Below the pieces are notes generated by a model, which searched no databases, was not told the DNA's origin, and saw only the letters and a list, made by a program, of their open reading frames with translations. A program made the translations under genes and the position numbers. Shown piece after piece: positions 49,273-62,958 of a stretch of 64,000 bases of DNA. This DNA is from Crotophaga sulcirostris (taxonomy: Eukaryota > Chordata > Aves > Cuculiformes > Crotophagidae): NCBI GenBank assembly GCA_013397455.1, contig VYZB01000171.1, positions 1,222,738-1,286,737 on the forward strand. The letters are read 5' to 3'. The first letter of the stretch is position 1, and each line of letters begins with the position of its first letter.

Positions 49273-50716
49273 AAGATAGGTGGAGTTTTTTGTCAGGACA
49301 GCCTCATAAGGTACAGCTTGGGAAGAAGGTACAGAACAATCTGCACACCTTTAATGAACCTTAGATCTATATACAATGAACGACTATCGAGACAGCACAG
49401 TATGGTCAGTTACTGCTCAGGGAATCCAGAGAAAATTGAGAAGATGCCCAAAATATAGAAGCTTACGTATTCGTAAACTCAAGAATTTAAGGACCAAAAA
49501 AAATAAAACAGCTCATGATCTAATATTTTATTAACTATTCTATTGTTTCAACCTCTCATCTGTCTAGGCCTCCACATTCTTCATTCCTCACATGTTTAAC
49601 ATATATTCCAGAAAGTCACATGGTCTTGATTTGTAGACATCAGGAAATGGGGCCCTTGGTTCCTTTGGTGGGTTTCTTGAAAGATCAAACCCTCTCTTTC
49701 TGAAAAATGTGTAATCTACTTAAAAAAAAAAAATGCCAGCATTCAGGTATTTCCCAAATTTCTCATCTCCCTCTCCACAAGGTTGTAGGATTCTTGGTCA
49801 CCCAGTGTTTGATGCTAGGAAGATTCTTTCTGGTTGTTAAGCAGTTTCTCAGTCCTGTCCTTTTGATATGCTAACCAGGATAGAGAGCTAAGCTTCAGCT
49901 GCCAGGAACTCTTTCAACACTGATGTCATTCTGGTTACTGCTCTTCCCTCTCTCACGTTTCTTAAGCTCTTACGCCAACCTTGACACCAACACGATAAGC
50001 AGTTTGCTAGCATCCATCATGCCACAATCACACCTATTCTGCCCTTGACTGTTTTACACCCAAGGGTCTCAGTGGCCCTTTCTGCCCTAACATTGTGCTT
50101 GAATATGTTTCAGTAAAGTCAAATATAACACAAATGGACTGCTTATCAAGCCATATAGATGACTCAGTATAAGCACTTTACCATCCTTGTTTTCTGTTCC
50201 TCCAGATTGTGGCATATGAGCATTTTAAGAACAGAGATTTTATACGTATTTTCAAAACACTAATGAAAATCCTTAATGACACTTTCACAGTGCTAGTCCC
50301 TGCAGAATCTAACTGAAAAAAATTCCACTCAGTGACGAGTCTCCATTGACAGGCTTTTTGAGAACATCCAGTTCTACTCCATTCATTATGTTTTATGATA
50401 CACACAGAGTTCTTAACAAAGCTATTATGACTGGAAAAAATATCCAAACAAATGAAATCTCTGGATGTTAGAGCACCAAGGGACAAATCCTCTTCTCTCT
50501 GAAATCAAGTAGAGCTTGGGAATGTTCTTTGTTGAGAGCAGGAGCAGACTCAATGTAAAAAAATTAAACCTCAACTCACCCCTATATTGCCACATATGCA
50601 GAGGAAATTCATTCGCAGCCATCAACATCATTCCCTCTAATCCAAGGTAACAATAATCTATTCCATGAAATCTGAATGACAGTAGTCAACTGAGAAAGTT
50701 TTTAGCGGATTTAACT

Positions 50717-50820
50717 AAAATCATAGAATTATAGAACCATAGAATCACAAAATGGTTTGGGTTGGAAGGGACCTTAAAGATCATCTAGTTCCAACCCTCC
50801 TGCCATGGACAGGGACACAA
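50717..50820 (-). mobile_element. CR1 LINE 3' end, severely 5'-truncated
   Basis: Begins with the CR1 tail repeats (ATCATAGAATTATAGAACCA and TAGAATCACA) and continues TGGTTTGGGTTGGAAGGGAC, CTTAAAGATCATCTAGTTCC, AACC and CTGCCATGGACAGGGACAC, the canonical avian CR1 3' end in reverse. It ends near 50820 after about 100 bases, a typical tiny 5'-truncated insertion. Low divergence from the common sequence makes it one of the younger repeats in the window. Confidence 0.95.
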
Positions 50821-52099
50821 ATGGCACATAAGCATTCTTAAGTATAGACAGCAAGTCAAGACTGCAACTTACTTTGAGAAATAGAACAAAGCAAAACAAA
50901 ATAACCCACAATTATTATTTCTAAGTCTATTAATTGACAAGTGGGATAAATTTACTCCATAACCATGTTAACGGATCATCATGCAAAAAGTATGACATTG
51001 TGGGCTTTTGTGCAGTTACTGAATATCAAAACGTTCAGTTGAAAGGCGACGTTTAAATTTCATTGTGCAACACAAGACGTAGTGCAAGATAAAAATTCAC
51101 AGACCTACTCCATTTTTTTAAAGAAAACACAGGTAAAAAACAAGAAACAACAAAAGTCAATGTGCTTGTGTACTACTGTGAAGATGAGCCCACTGCCGGG
51201 TCCTTTTCACCATCACTGAGCTTAGTGGCTTTAGCTGAACAGATAAACAGGAGCTGGAGGCAGCCTTATTTACAATACATTAAACTTAAGATAAGGCAGA
51301 GATCAGTGCACCACCTAAAACAGGGACACCTCTGAGAGCCTATCTATTGCTCTCTGCTCCTTTAGCGACCCTGGCTGCCCTTCCTTGTCATGACTAAGCA
51401 TCTTATGTGCCATGAGACAACCCTGTTTCACAAAATGTCAATTCAGTATGACCAGTTGCTCCTGGCTTCATGGAGCAAAAATTAAAATAAGCACTTCAGG
51501 GAAGTGTTCAGCAGTGTTCTAAAGTAAGAAAACACATGGGCAGTTCCTGTTGCTTCCTAAGCTTATTTCTCTATTTTGTAATGATGATGTTAAATTTGTC
51601 CTGGCTTCCCAGCTGTTCCTGTGGATTTTAGAGCCTCAAAGCCTGGCAGCAGCATACCCTTCAAAAAAAGAAAAAAAAAAAAAACATACAGAAAACAACA
51701 AGAACAAAAAATCCTACAAAGAAAAAAGATATCTAAGAAGACAAAGACAGCAATGATCTGGAACTGCGTAAGAAAAATCAGTTTTAATCCTGTTCTGACT
51801 CCTTATGTTTAACTGTTGACACCTTCAACAGTGGGTTACAAAAAGTAAATAGGTATGTGATCTTTAGCTACTAAATAAAAATAATGCCATATAAGTCCCT
51901 TAAGATCTCCCAAGAAGCCAGCAGTAGTACTGGGAAAAATACTCGAATGGTGCACGCAGTCTTTGCAAGACTGCAGAGTACTACAGGCAGCATCTGTTGC
52001 CTAGAAGGTTTGACTCAGAAAAACAATCATGTTAAACTGGCAGAGACTCCCTGGCACTTCCTTGGATGCAGTGAGAGTACATCCCTCATGTTTTGGGAT

Positions 52100-52167
52100 A
52101 TATCAATAATATAATATGCCAATAACATATATAATATAATAATAATATATAATAATAAAAAAAAAAT
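52100..52167. repeat. AT-rich low-complexity region
   Basis: Almost pure A/T, with irregular ATAATATA and AATAAT units and an A9 run at the right end. Confidence 0.85.
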
Positions 52168-54158
52168 AGCAGATAATGCTTTTCTATTCCTAGCTAACAC
52201 AAAAAAAACATGAGTGTTTTTACATCCTATTAGAGCACTCTTTTCTCAAGGAAGCAGCACTTCAAATGTCCAGTTTTATGCTTAGCAAGCTTAACTTGAT
52301 TAGCAATTTCATTGACGTCAATCCAAAGTGAATCCAATAATTTCAAATGAGCCACTTTGTCACCAAAAAGCAGATTTTGGCTTCTTGTGTTTGGGAACTG
52401 ACTTTTAAAAACTGAGAGGAGCTTGAGATGAAAACTGAAGTAAATACTTAATTCTTCTCTACATCAAGAAAATAATATATATAACAATTAGAAAATAGTA
52501 CAAAATTCCCTGAGGAAGTGTGTATACCCACAGGCACGGAGCACGGGTAGCTGCCATGGGATGAGCCAAACCTTGCAACTTCTCAGAAATAAATTCTCAC
52601 CGTTCCAACTACTTGAGCACATATTCCCAAAATTCAGGAAACATATTGCTAATGATTTCCTCTAAGGTACTGCAATTCCAGTGGATTTCAAAATGAACAT
52701 GTGAGCAGAGTAAGCTGTTCTTCATTTGTGGCACTAGGAGTTAAAAAAATAGTTACAGGATTCTAATCAATATACCACAAGTTAAAGCATATTAAACAAT
52801 CACATGTAGGACCACTCGGAAGGAGAGAGTGAGACTCACCTAACTAGATGGAGTCAGCAATATCTGAGCGAGATCTCACTCTATGAAGAAGAGAACCCAG
52901 TTCTTATTCTAGAGTGCATCCTTTCTAGTCTAGGCCAGTGAAATCAGTTCGAGGATTTTCCCAAGAAGGATTTGTTTCTCTTCATAGCCATCAGGACAGA
53001 CTAGGGAAGAGGTCTCAGACTCAGGCATGGAGATTTATGGAGAAAGTGAATACTTGGGGAGAGAAGCCAATAGGACACGGAGAAGCATTCACAACTGGAT
53101 GCAGGGCACTAGTAAAAGAGGTGATATGCCTCTCTGGAAGTATTTTCTCCACCTCTGGATCAGTCTCTTCAAATTCTGATAAAAAGCAATCTAATTAATG
53201 TCAACTCAAACTGATGGCACCTAAGTCATAGTTAGATCAGAAAAAGACATTCGTTCATGTCTTGAGGATTTTGTAATGGGATCTAACATGCCATAACTTC
53301 AGACATTCATTTGACTTTCCACCTTCCAGTTTCTCCAGTTCCCTCCTCTCATTGCCATTTCTCCAAAGGGCAGAAGTTCGGATAAAAACCCTAAGTATAA
53401 CAATTTTCCCCATTTTTCCAAGAAGGACATAGGGTCCTTTCTTGTCCCTGGTTGTGTTCACCACTTCTTACAAAAATATTATGCAATAATAATCGTTTAA
53501 CCACACCAAGGTATTTACAGAAGCTTCTCACACAATTTACGCCACTCCAATCTCTTCTTTCATAGCAATAATTTAGGTTCTTGTACATTTGCATGGATGA
53601 ATTTCTGCGTACGTGCAGCATGTTAAGTAACTGAACTGTTAAACATTTTAAGTAACCTGACCATTCTCGAGCAGACCCACCACAGGAGCAGCCAACTAAT
53701 CACATTTACCTCTCAATGAATAATTTCCACTGAAAAGCGTTCTTTCTTTAGAAATCGTTAGCCCGAAAGGCCTTTTTGTAGTTTATATCACACCTCACCA
53801 CCAATAGAATAACGGCCTTCTACATCACTGCAGCTCCCCTGGCTGCTGACCTTATGTTATCTGCAGCCCAGGCTGGATCCACACTGTGTACAGCTACATC
53901 TGGAAAGCAGGCTGCAGAGAAAATAATCGCTTGAGAACCTAATTCCAGCAAATCAGCACTGCCCTTTATCTTGGGCTTGAGCAATATATAGTAACAGTGG
54001 ATACAGTCAAACACATACCAAACTTAAGGACCATGAAGATGAAGCATAGGATTATCCACTGAATTGTGAATGTGCAAAGTCAGTTCCCCAAAGTACAACT
54101 GCTGTGCTATCTAATGAGCATGTAACATGAACACCGCAGAGCAGTGCCCCACATTCCT

Positions 54159-54202
54159 GTAGGTGTCTAAAAAGCACAAAGTAGGTGTCTAAAAAGTACA
54201 AT
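54159..54202. repeat. 22-bp tandem duplication
   Basis: GTAGGTGTCTAAAAAGCACA plus AA (54159-54180) is followed directly by GTAGGTGTCTAAAAAGTACA plus AT (54181-54202), with two differences. A recent local duplication. Confidence 0.92.
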
Positions 54203-56934
54203 CCTTGTAAGGTTTCTAGCAAGCACACTTAGTTCACAAGCAAAATTTGCCAGGCTCATTAGCACAGAAGCCTGTGCTAATTCTATTTATTTAGAATAAA
54301 TGGAAACTTTCAAATATACACAAGAAACGGGTAAGCTAAAATTAAAAGTTTGTTGCGTTATTTTTCCCCTGTAAATTCCCTCATTTGTCCTCAAGGACAG
54401 CTTATAAAAGTGTACGTTACAGCCCATGTGATCAGACACTCTCAAGAACTATAAACAATGGGACTATGAGTCATTATTAGGCTGAAATTACGTTCAGTTC
54501 TTTCCCACTGACTCACTGCAAGGATTAGTTGTCTGGTCTTTTGCTTTCTCTGCTCCCTTCCCCACAGATCAAATATGACCCAATCCTGAAATTTCAGCAC
54601 GAGTGTGTTTGCTTCACAAACCCCAGCTCTAGCAGCCAGGTGACAACCACATCCACAGGGCTCCTGCATACAGTCTCATCTCCAACACCCCCAGCCGTCT
54701 GCCAGAGGCTGCCAGCTCTACAGCAGATGAGACAGCAGCACTGGGCTCTCACCGTGTATCGGGCATTGTGGTCTGATGTGACACAAACCTACCAACATGA
54801 ACAACTTCAGCTAATTTTTAGAAGAGTCAGAAGAGCCATTTCTGCCGCCCCACCTACCAGGATGGAAATTTCTGGCAAAGTGGAGGAAGGAGCAGGTTTG
54901 GATAGTTGCAGATCTTAACCCATTGCAGCTAGGTCAGACCCAGCATATATCAGTCAAAGCTTTCATCTTTCATTTAAAAGAAAAAGGTAAAGCTGGTTTC
55001 TGGCTTTTACAGTTGTAGGAAAAATGTGTTGAAGTTATGACTTTCAAATCTTCAAAGGTGGATTGTAAATAAAAGTGCTGACATTTATTGCTTTTAAGCA
55101 AATCACATACTGGAGTCTGACTCATGGACATTGGAACTGGCAAGCACCGAGGCAATCATGTTGAGAATGAGATCATGATGCAGTAGGTGTGCAGCATTCT
55201 CTTTTCAGCCTATTCACTGTCTCCATCCTACAGCAATAAAGGGGAAAGTTCCTTTTCAGTCAATAATAAAGATTTTAATGTGCCTTCCAGTAGCTATGGA
55301 AATAATAAAAAACTCATTTCTGCTTCGCTGAGAAAGCTTTTGACACATACTTGATCTTATAAAATACTGAAGGGCATATGACGTATTCACATGAATAAGT
55401 GAAAAGGCTTCATGGTACTCATGATGGTAAAATTAGGAATGTACAAAGGGGTTGGGATCTTAGATTTTAAAAGTGCAGATCACACTGGAACTCCCATCTT
55501 CTTTTCATTGATTGTAAACTGCTTACAAGGGGGGCTCCTGTAGATAGGGGAGCGTAACAAAAGGGGCAAGAAAAGGAAATCAACATAATTGTACTGCAGA
55601 ACACGCCACGGGGTTACACCAGTTTGATAATTCAGGAAACACTTTGCACACATCTCAGCTTGGCTTGGTATTAACTTCAATTTCAGTAAACTCTACAAGG
55701 AGTGATTTCAAATTTGAATGATGTGCACATATTTTTCTACTGAATAATTATGGAAACTATCACTCTCAGTATTCAGAGTCAATGTTCTGCTGTTCATGAT
55801 GCAGGACTTGTCAATTCTGCAAGCAACAAGCTTTGAAGATAGTCACAGGACATTTGGGTAAACAATCAAGCAGATATATTTGTTCAGCTGTCCTTCTGAA
55901 ATGTACTTACATATTTGCAGCACGTTTTTCCTCAGCTGTATTACAAAAGCCTCAAGCAGTTAAAAATATCCAGATAACAAGTGAAGTATGATAAATATCA
56001 TCAAAATTTAGAGTCTGGTACCTTCGTCATACAGAAACAGATCCTTTACAAACATGGAACTAAATTTATCACTTGCTTTAATGTCATCATGATTCACTCT
56101 GATATTGCCATTTCCTTTGCCTTATTTTTCCCTACCGATCTGAAGTCTACAAACAGAACAATCTTATACTGACTGAAAGCTGGGGAATTAGATGATAGGC
56201 TGTAAATGACACAGGAAGCAAGCAGTTAGGGGTTACGACAGAGATCAGTATAATACAGGCTAAATTTAGAGGTGGAATTGCAAAGGTTGGTTAATATCAC
56301 TAGTATAACTTCATAGCACTAGGCGCACCACATCGGCAGCTTGATTTTATTTTGCAGTTATGATACAGAGCCTTTCACATTAGTAAACAAGTTTTGAATT
56401 TACAGACTGTAGAGCTTGAACGTTACTAGACAGAAGCAACTGTTCTGGTGCACCCATCTAGGCAAGGGTGTTAGATTCAACCAAAATGGACCTTTTGCTG
56501 ATTGTTCAGACAACTGCTTACCAGAACCACCTCTCTCCTGCATTACAAAGTGTAAGCATGAATATATAATTAAAATACCAAAAGTATCTTAGCTTTATTT
56601 TATTTCAGTCTTGTATTAAAATGATTTAAATGTTTCAAACATTCCTTCAGACGGCTACAATTTGCTTTAAAACTCTACAGGTAATCTTGAAAATCTGCTC
56701 AACTGAGTAGCAACTTGAATTGAGCTGCAAATTCACACTCAGAAAACTGAGAGAAAAATAGGAATGCACGTCCCTGCTAATACCAACATACTAAGGCATA
56801 AAAAGTGAACAAGGAGGATATTTTTTCCTCATCTATGTGAATTTACAATCTTCAGAATACCTGCAGTGACCTGTGAATTAAATCACAGCAAGCAAGGACT
56901 TCAGGATGACCCACTGAAAAAGATTATTAATTAA

Positions 56935-56960
56935 ATGTGTGCATGTATATATATATACAC
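56935..56960. repeat. Alternating purine/pyrimidine tract (GT/TA)
   Basis: 26 bases alternate strictly: ATGTGTGCATG, (TA)n, CACAC-type end. A short compound microsatellite with mixed GT/CA and TA steps. Confidence 0.8.
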
Positions 56961-59900
56961 AAGATATTTACATGTGCACCCATGTATATGCAAATAAAAA
57001 TTGGTTTAAACATCAATGCATTAAAGGAATGTTGTCTTTCAATATTCTTCTTAAAGCGCAAGAAATTCCTTAATTAACCCATGGCCAGCAGAACTCCAAA
57101 GACACCAATTATTACATGTTCTTAGGTTACAAAAAGCAATAATTGAATTTTATAGAACACAGAACAGCAAGAGTACACTGTTGGAATTTCTTAATTGCAG
57201 CCAAAGTCAGCAGATGATACTATCGGTACTAGAAATCAGTCTTTAAGTTGATCTTGGAGTTAGAAGCTGTATCCAACCAAGCCTTAGGTCCATGTTATAG
57301 CCCTTTAGGTAAGCGTTGCTGTCTGGAACCCAACCATGAAAGCTGGGCAGCATCCCCAGCCCTGCACCTGTCATTGGGCATTTCAGATGCTGCTGGTCTT
57401 TGCATATATTCAAGGTTGCTTCAGGAACACTGAAGTCCTCTTCCCTTGCATCCTTACAGTGCTACCAGATTCATTTGTTTATCATTTTATTCAGTTATAT
57501 AATCAGCACATGAAACAATCACACTGGATTTTATAATGCCCCAGAGCAACTGCAAAGCTAAAGGCCATTTCCTGAGATCCAGGAGGTAAAAGCATCAAAT
57601 AAAGCTACAACTCTGGAGAAAACATTCAAAGGTTGTTGCAAGCCATGACGAGATGCTGAGCTCTGATCACAGGAATCACAAGGCAAAAACACTTCCCTCT
57701 GCAAAAATGTACTTGACATTCCCTCAGCCTGGAATTTTTCTCATCCAGTATCATTACAGTCCTGCTCCCCTTCCTCCTGTGTTGTCATGAGACATTTTCA
57801 GTGGAGAAAAACCCAAAACTTGAAGATGTGGCATTTTACTTGTTTTCCTCAGTTGCGAGACATTTCTCCTCATCAGCTTTGCAGTCACAGAATTGCAACA
57901 GTACAAGGGCAAATATCTGCTGTCACATATGCAGCGCTACTGCTCGTGTGGATTGCTTCCCAGCAGCTGGGAGAAAACGTTCCTCTTGTTTAGACAAAAA
58001 ATATCAAACGGTTAGGAAATAAGGAGTTTGGAAAAGCTGCATACAAGGTTCATGCTGGAGAAGAACAAGGGCACAGAAGACTTAGCCACTAAGAAAATTA
58101 CACTGGACATTAAGTTACAGTAATTTAGATCTGTTCATTTATGGTACGTCAGCCATTTTACTGTTGACCTACTTTGTATCAGCAATAATTTGTCACAGTG
58201 CATTCTCCAACTGCTACTGAAAGAAAGGTTGAAACCATACATTAAGAGCATAGTGTCAAAGCAACTGATGTTAATTATACCCTGCAGTTCCTATGTTGAT
58301 GAAATTGTCACTGCTAACCATTAATACAGCATTTACTGTCTTAAGCCCAGCTTGCTCTACCAACCCTTGAAAGCCACTGAATTAACATCCTGCTTCACAA
58401 TGTTCACTTTATGCCACATTGGAATGTAAATCTGAAACATGTAAAAATAACCTCTGCTATTACACCAAGAATGTGTAAATATACATTCCTTTTTAGGAGA
58501 GCTATTTATCTCCAGTCAATACATGTTTCACTCTTTAAACTAAAAACAGCTTTAATGTTCTTCAGTCAAGTGGCGGCTTTTGCCAATATAAACTATTTTC
58601 CCTGAAAATTACTGCATCAAGTAGAAGAAACTTTGGAAAGTGTAGAGTGCTACTTGATTTATGGAAATTCAGAAATAAGCATTACATATATACACAAAAA
58701 AGAAAAGCAGCAATGTTCTTAATTTTATTCACTGCTAACTGGCACAATAACAAGAGCTCATATTCTCCCAGCATAAGTAAGCAAGGTTAATTAGAAGGAC
58801 ACCTTATGCAGATTTAGTGTTCATGTTCAGTGACATCCGCTTAATTTGGTGACAGAAATGTTTACAAGCATCAGCACAAACTAACCACTCCAGGAGCATT
58901 AACTGGATTCTTTATGGTTTGCACATCAGTAAACTGTTTAGTAAGGTCTTGCTGCTGCAGTGCAGTTGCCCCCGTTTCCAAATCATCTCGTAAGTTCCTT
59001 TTTTACCCATTTAAATTGAAGGGAGTCGAAAGCATACAAGGCTTAGCAATATTTACCCTTCAGAATTGTCATCACTAGCTATAACACAAAACGGCACAAC
59101 TTGGCCTTCTAATCCAAGAAGACTCTAGTGATGAATAGGAGAGGTTTTTTTATCCTATGAACAGATTCAATATAAGGTACAAAAAAAGTAGAAGCTGGTG
59201 ATTTCACATCAGAGGAGTGCTTTGCATAGGTTATTTCTAAATTCTCATGTAGACTGATAGAACAAATAAATAATAAGAAAACCCCATGGCACAAGACCTG
59301 TCAGACAGATCTAACAGAAAGTCTTTGCAGAGTCAGCAGAAAAGTAGAAAAACAAAATCGGCATTATTAGCAATGAAAGTCCTCACATACCTATTCAGAC
59401 CTAAGAATGACCCTAAGATCTACAGAAAGAAAAAGATCATGGGTCGAATAACTGCTTAAGCCAGATATACATCTCCAGAATGAGCAGGAAAAAGCACACA
59501 ACTGCAAAGAGAATAGAAGAGCAAAAATTCTTGTAAGATACATATAATATAACTCTCTACAGGAGGAGCATTGTTACCAAACATGAAGTACAAAAGTGCA
59601 TAGGATCTGATAACACACATAGCACAGTGGGAGAACACGCTGTGAGAAAAATAAGTAGTTGCTCACCTGCCATAAACTAAAAGGCAACTGTACACTTTAT
59701 AAGTCTTAGTAGACTCGTCCATCAGTCTGAGATGCAACATCAAAGCTGTGTGCAGCCGAGACTGCCCTCAGAACACCAACAGAACAACAAGATTATTCAG
59801 TGCTTCACAAGGGAAGTCCAACTATTAACTAATGTGTACTAGGCAAGCAGGTCTTAGACATGCTCACTCATCTCTAATATTTGTGTTAAAATAAAAGCCT

Positions 59901-62070
59901 TGCTGGTTTCATAATGGCACCTTAAATGAGACTCAAGTGACAAGCATTTAGCTTAGTGCACCAATTGTTCCACCAACACCAAAACATAGGATTGGCAACA
60001 ATCTCCTCTTAGAGACACTCCATTTCTCTCAGTTCTTCCTATGCCTTGCTGCCACAATACGCTAAGTACTTTCAAAATCAGACAAAGGCACACTGTGTGC
60101 ACATTGGGGTATATTTAAATTCCAGCTGGAAGAAACCCCAACAACTGAGGACACAGGTCATACCAATTACTAGTTACAGCTGGTTAAAAATTATGCCATG
60201 AATGAAAGCACCCCACCATAAAAGGACTAAAATGTTAACCATCTAAGTGAGCATGCTCATTCTTGGTTCAGTATTACATGCCAGCCTCGCAGATGGAATA
60301 GTTGCTGCCTGGCAAAGCTATGCTTAACTTATCAAAAAGAAAGTACCGACAGCTGATGCCTTCGTAATTTGCATGGCTCACATCAAAGATCAACTCTATA
60401 GCTACCCTTTCTGATGCTGTTCTTACCACACAGTAGAAAAGACTATAGGCAGCACAATGATATACCAACCACAGCTCAGTAAACAGTGAGCTTCATGGAA
60501 GTTTAATATAGCTTTACAGGAAGCCAAGCTCAATGTTTTTCTTTCTATTTGGATATACTTATGCTGTCTGCAGACACGTAACACCAACAGAAATGTCTTT
60601 TGAGTACTCCTAGTGCTTGAATAAATCCCTTGCTTATAGATTTCACTTGAAAGTGCCACCTTTAAAGTAGTAGAATTTTTAAAGTATCTGGATGTCAACC
60701 TGAACTTTGACTCCATGCACTAGTAACACCCATACTTTACAATAAGTTCTTTAAGAAGCTTTGGTAGTAGATCACTTAGTGCCAGATCCAGCCACTGAGT
60801 AAGCTGTTTGAAGTTAACTGCTTCAGGGGCACTTGTGCTTCCACCAGCCTATGGCAGAAAGCCATAGTTACTGGAGAATCCCCAACAATACTTTGAAGTG
60901 CTGAATGTTGACATACATATGTAGATCATGGTCAAAATAGCTGAACTTCAAAAAAAAAAAGTGAGAAAAATCAGTAAAAAAAAGCTAGAATATTCAGCCA
61001 TACATTTTGCTTATATATAATATTACAGATCAGAAGGCAAAGATTTGAACTGGAGAGACAACACGTTACTATTGCCACAGTGTAAACGCTTGTAGTTGAA
61101 CAGGAGCATAACACAGCAAGTCTGAAGCTCAGTTCTACCCATAGCTAGCAAGGTTAGCAAGTAATGATGCTTCTCCTTCAGAGCAACAGCAGCAGTTCTC
61201 ATAACCGAGGTGGCCAAGCTGGGTAGCCCTTTTATTAAACATTCACAGAACAAAGCACACAGGAGATAAGGAACAGAAAGCTTTTGAGTTTTACTCCAGC
61301 ACTTTAACGTGTAAATAAAGTGGTGAAGAATTTCTCTCAAGTGTAACTAACCACTGTGCTGTATACCAATGACATTAGTGTGGTGCTTAAGTGAATCACG
61401 TCTCCACATCATTCATTAACTTTGAATACACATAAGTATGGGCTTCTCACTTGCCTCAACCAACCTTTTAAGTTTGGGAAAAAAGATCTACATACCTTTT
61501 GTCGAATCCCATGTTAATGATTTCTAAAGTGAAAGTCTTGCATCTGAAGAAAGCAAAAGGCAGCAACCTTTCTGTAGAGTGATTAACCTGCTCTTAAGGC
61601 TAAGGGACACTTGTCCCAAAAACTCTTATTGAGCAGGGAATCCATCAGGGAAGAACTGAGAACTTGTAAGCAAGTAGGTCAGAACGGACATTTAGGTTTG
61701 CTATATCCTTCATCAGGAAGCCAAGTAAATTTTAATCCTCTGGATTTATTCAAGTCATCTTTGGTGGATGTCATTTCTGTACCTTTTCCTCATATCCTGG
61801 AATTATTGACCCTGGAGTTATTTCCACATTGACTGATTTTAAAAGGTTTAAAGTGACATGTACAACATAGTGTTTCCCTAAACTTCCCAAGCATTTATAT
61901 ATGAGGTCTTCATTAATCCATGTCTGCACCAAGTCTTCCCTAGCATCAGGGTGCCATTGATGTTAAGTCTTTATAGTACCTATTTCATTTCTACTGTGAG
62001 ACAAAAATAGTTCAACTGATCCTATGTAATCACGACAAGAGATTAATTAAAATGCCAAGATAGGAAACAA

Positions 62071-62076
62071 TTTATT
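62071..62076 (-). promoter_or_regulatory. BTG1 poly(A) signal AATAAA
   Basis: TTTATT on the plus strand is a canonical AATAAA on the minus strand, about 0.88 kb after the BTG1 stop. Some 25-60 bases further on in the transcribed direction, the minus strand is T/GT-rich (TCTCTTGTCGTGATT), which suits a downstream element for cleavage-stimulation factor. Other TTTATT words occur further left (for example 61745-61750) and could serve longer forms. Confidence 0.7.
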
Positions 62077-62488
62077 ATAGAGAGAAGAAAAATTTCTCAT
62101 CCAAAATATAGAAATCTGTACAACTTTGCCACAATCAATATACATGAACTGTACAAATTTACACCAGTTCATAATTTACCAAATAAAAGATGACTAACAA
62201 AGTTCACAAAATAGATGGTGGTTTGTGGAAAAGACTTTTACCCAATTAAGAACAAGGAAATTACAAACCAGACCTCCACTTTCTAAAAATAAGAAGTTTA
62301 CTCAGTCTTAGAAAACTACAAGCTAGCAAATGTACAGATAGCTGGCTGGTGCTAACACCACAGTTCAGACAGTGTCTTTATATGGTCTATTTAAAGCCTG
62401 TTGCCATGGCAGATTCTGATCACTTGCTACTTTTGAGGCCAATGTAAAGAGCTGACCATTTCCCCAGGTCACACTTACTAATTTATCT

Positions 62489-62496
62489 TATGTACA
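62489..62496 (-). promoter_or_regulatory. Pumilio-type element TGTACATA in the BTG1 3' UTR
   Basis: Plus-strand TATGTACA reads TGTACATA on the minus (mRNA) strand, an exact match to the Pumilio/PUF consensus UGUANAUA. It lies about 465 bases after the stop codon, in an AU-rich context. Such elements recruit CCR4-NOT deadenylase, the same complex BTG1 protein binds, so self-limiting control is conceivable. Function is inferred from the motif only. Confidence 0.45.
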
Positions 62497-62958
62497 TTTA
62501 TACATATTTGTAAGTGCTAGGTAAAAGCCTGAAAAGTAAATTTCCAGTACTATGGTGTTCATAAGTCTTGTTACTGAGCTGCCAAAAATGCTAACAATTA
62601 ATAAATGTAATAGTGCAAATTTGCTCTGCAAGACCTACTGCAGAGATTCACTTTATAAATACAGATTGGGGTTGAAAATTGGTGTAGAAATTAAGATGTC
62701 TTGGAGACACTGACCCTACCTAGATCTTCTCCATTCCCTAGCAAGTTGCAATCATTTTGACTCACAGGCTATTAAATCACTGAAAGGTACTGTCCAAACT
62801 ATGGCACTGTCACTTTAAAGTACACCACTCTAACGTGTGCCAGATCTTCACAGCTGTGACATGGTTTAAATTCCATAATCCATCCCCAGAGGTGCCCACC
62901 CAAAGTAAAAACCAAATTTATCCATCCATTTTAAGGTGATCCATCCACAGACTATATC

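Larger units (their letters stand above)
45351..50716. other. Intergenic, no gene seen
   Basis: AT-rich, with an A17 run at 45478-45494 and an imperfect repeat at 49212-49272. Positions 46430-46640 are slightly GC-richer. No gene or further repeat family recognised. Confidence 0.5.
50821..62049. other. Intergenic downstream of BTG1, no gene seen
   Basis: AT-rich. It holds a poly(A)-like run (51663-51684, broken by one G), an AT-rich simple-sequence region (52100-52167), a 22-bp tandem duplication (54159-54202) and an alternating GT/TA tract (56935-56960). Positions 61000-62049 could include longer BTG1 3' UTR forms. ORFs up to 129 codons (54529-54918 plus) have no domain signature. Confidence 0.5.
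62050..62958 (-). other. BTG1: BTG1 3' untranslated region
   Basis: This is the segment from the BTG1 stop codon to the first good poly(A) signal on the minus strand, about 0.9 kb, which is near the length I recall for the common mammalian transcript. It is AT-rich and full of TGTA- and ATTTA-like words, as expected for a short-lived immediate-early type mRNA. The stretch just before the signal, read on the minus strand (GATGAGAAATTTTTC followed by TTCTCTC), resembles the human BTG1 3' end as I remember it. The exact cleavage site, and whether longer 3' UTR forms exist, cannot be read from sequence alone. Confidence 0.7.

Noticed and set aside
54529..54918. 129-codon plus-strand ORF
   Set aside because: Ser/Thr/Pro-rich translation without conserved features. 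A minus ORF overlaps it.
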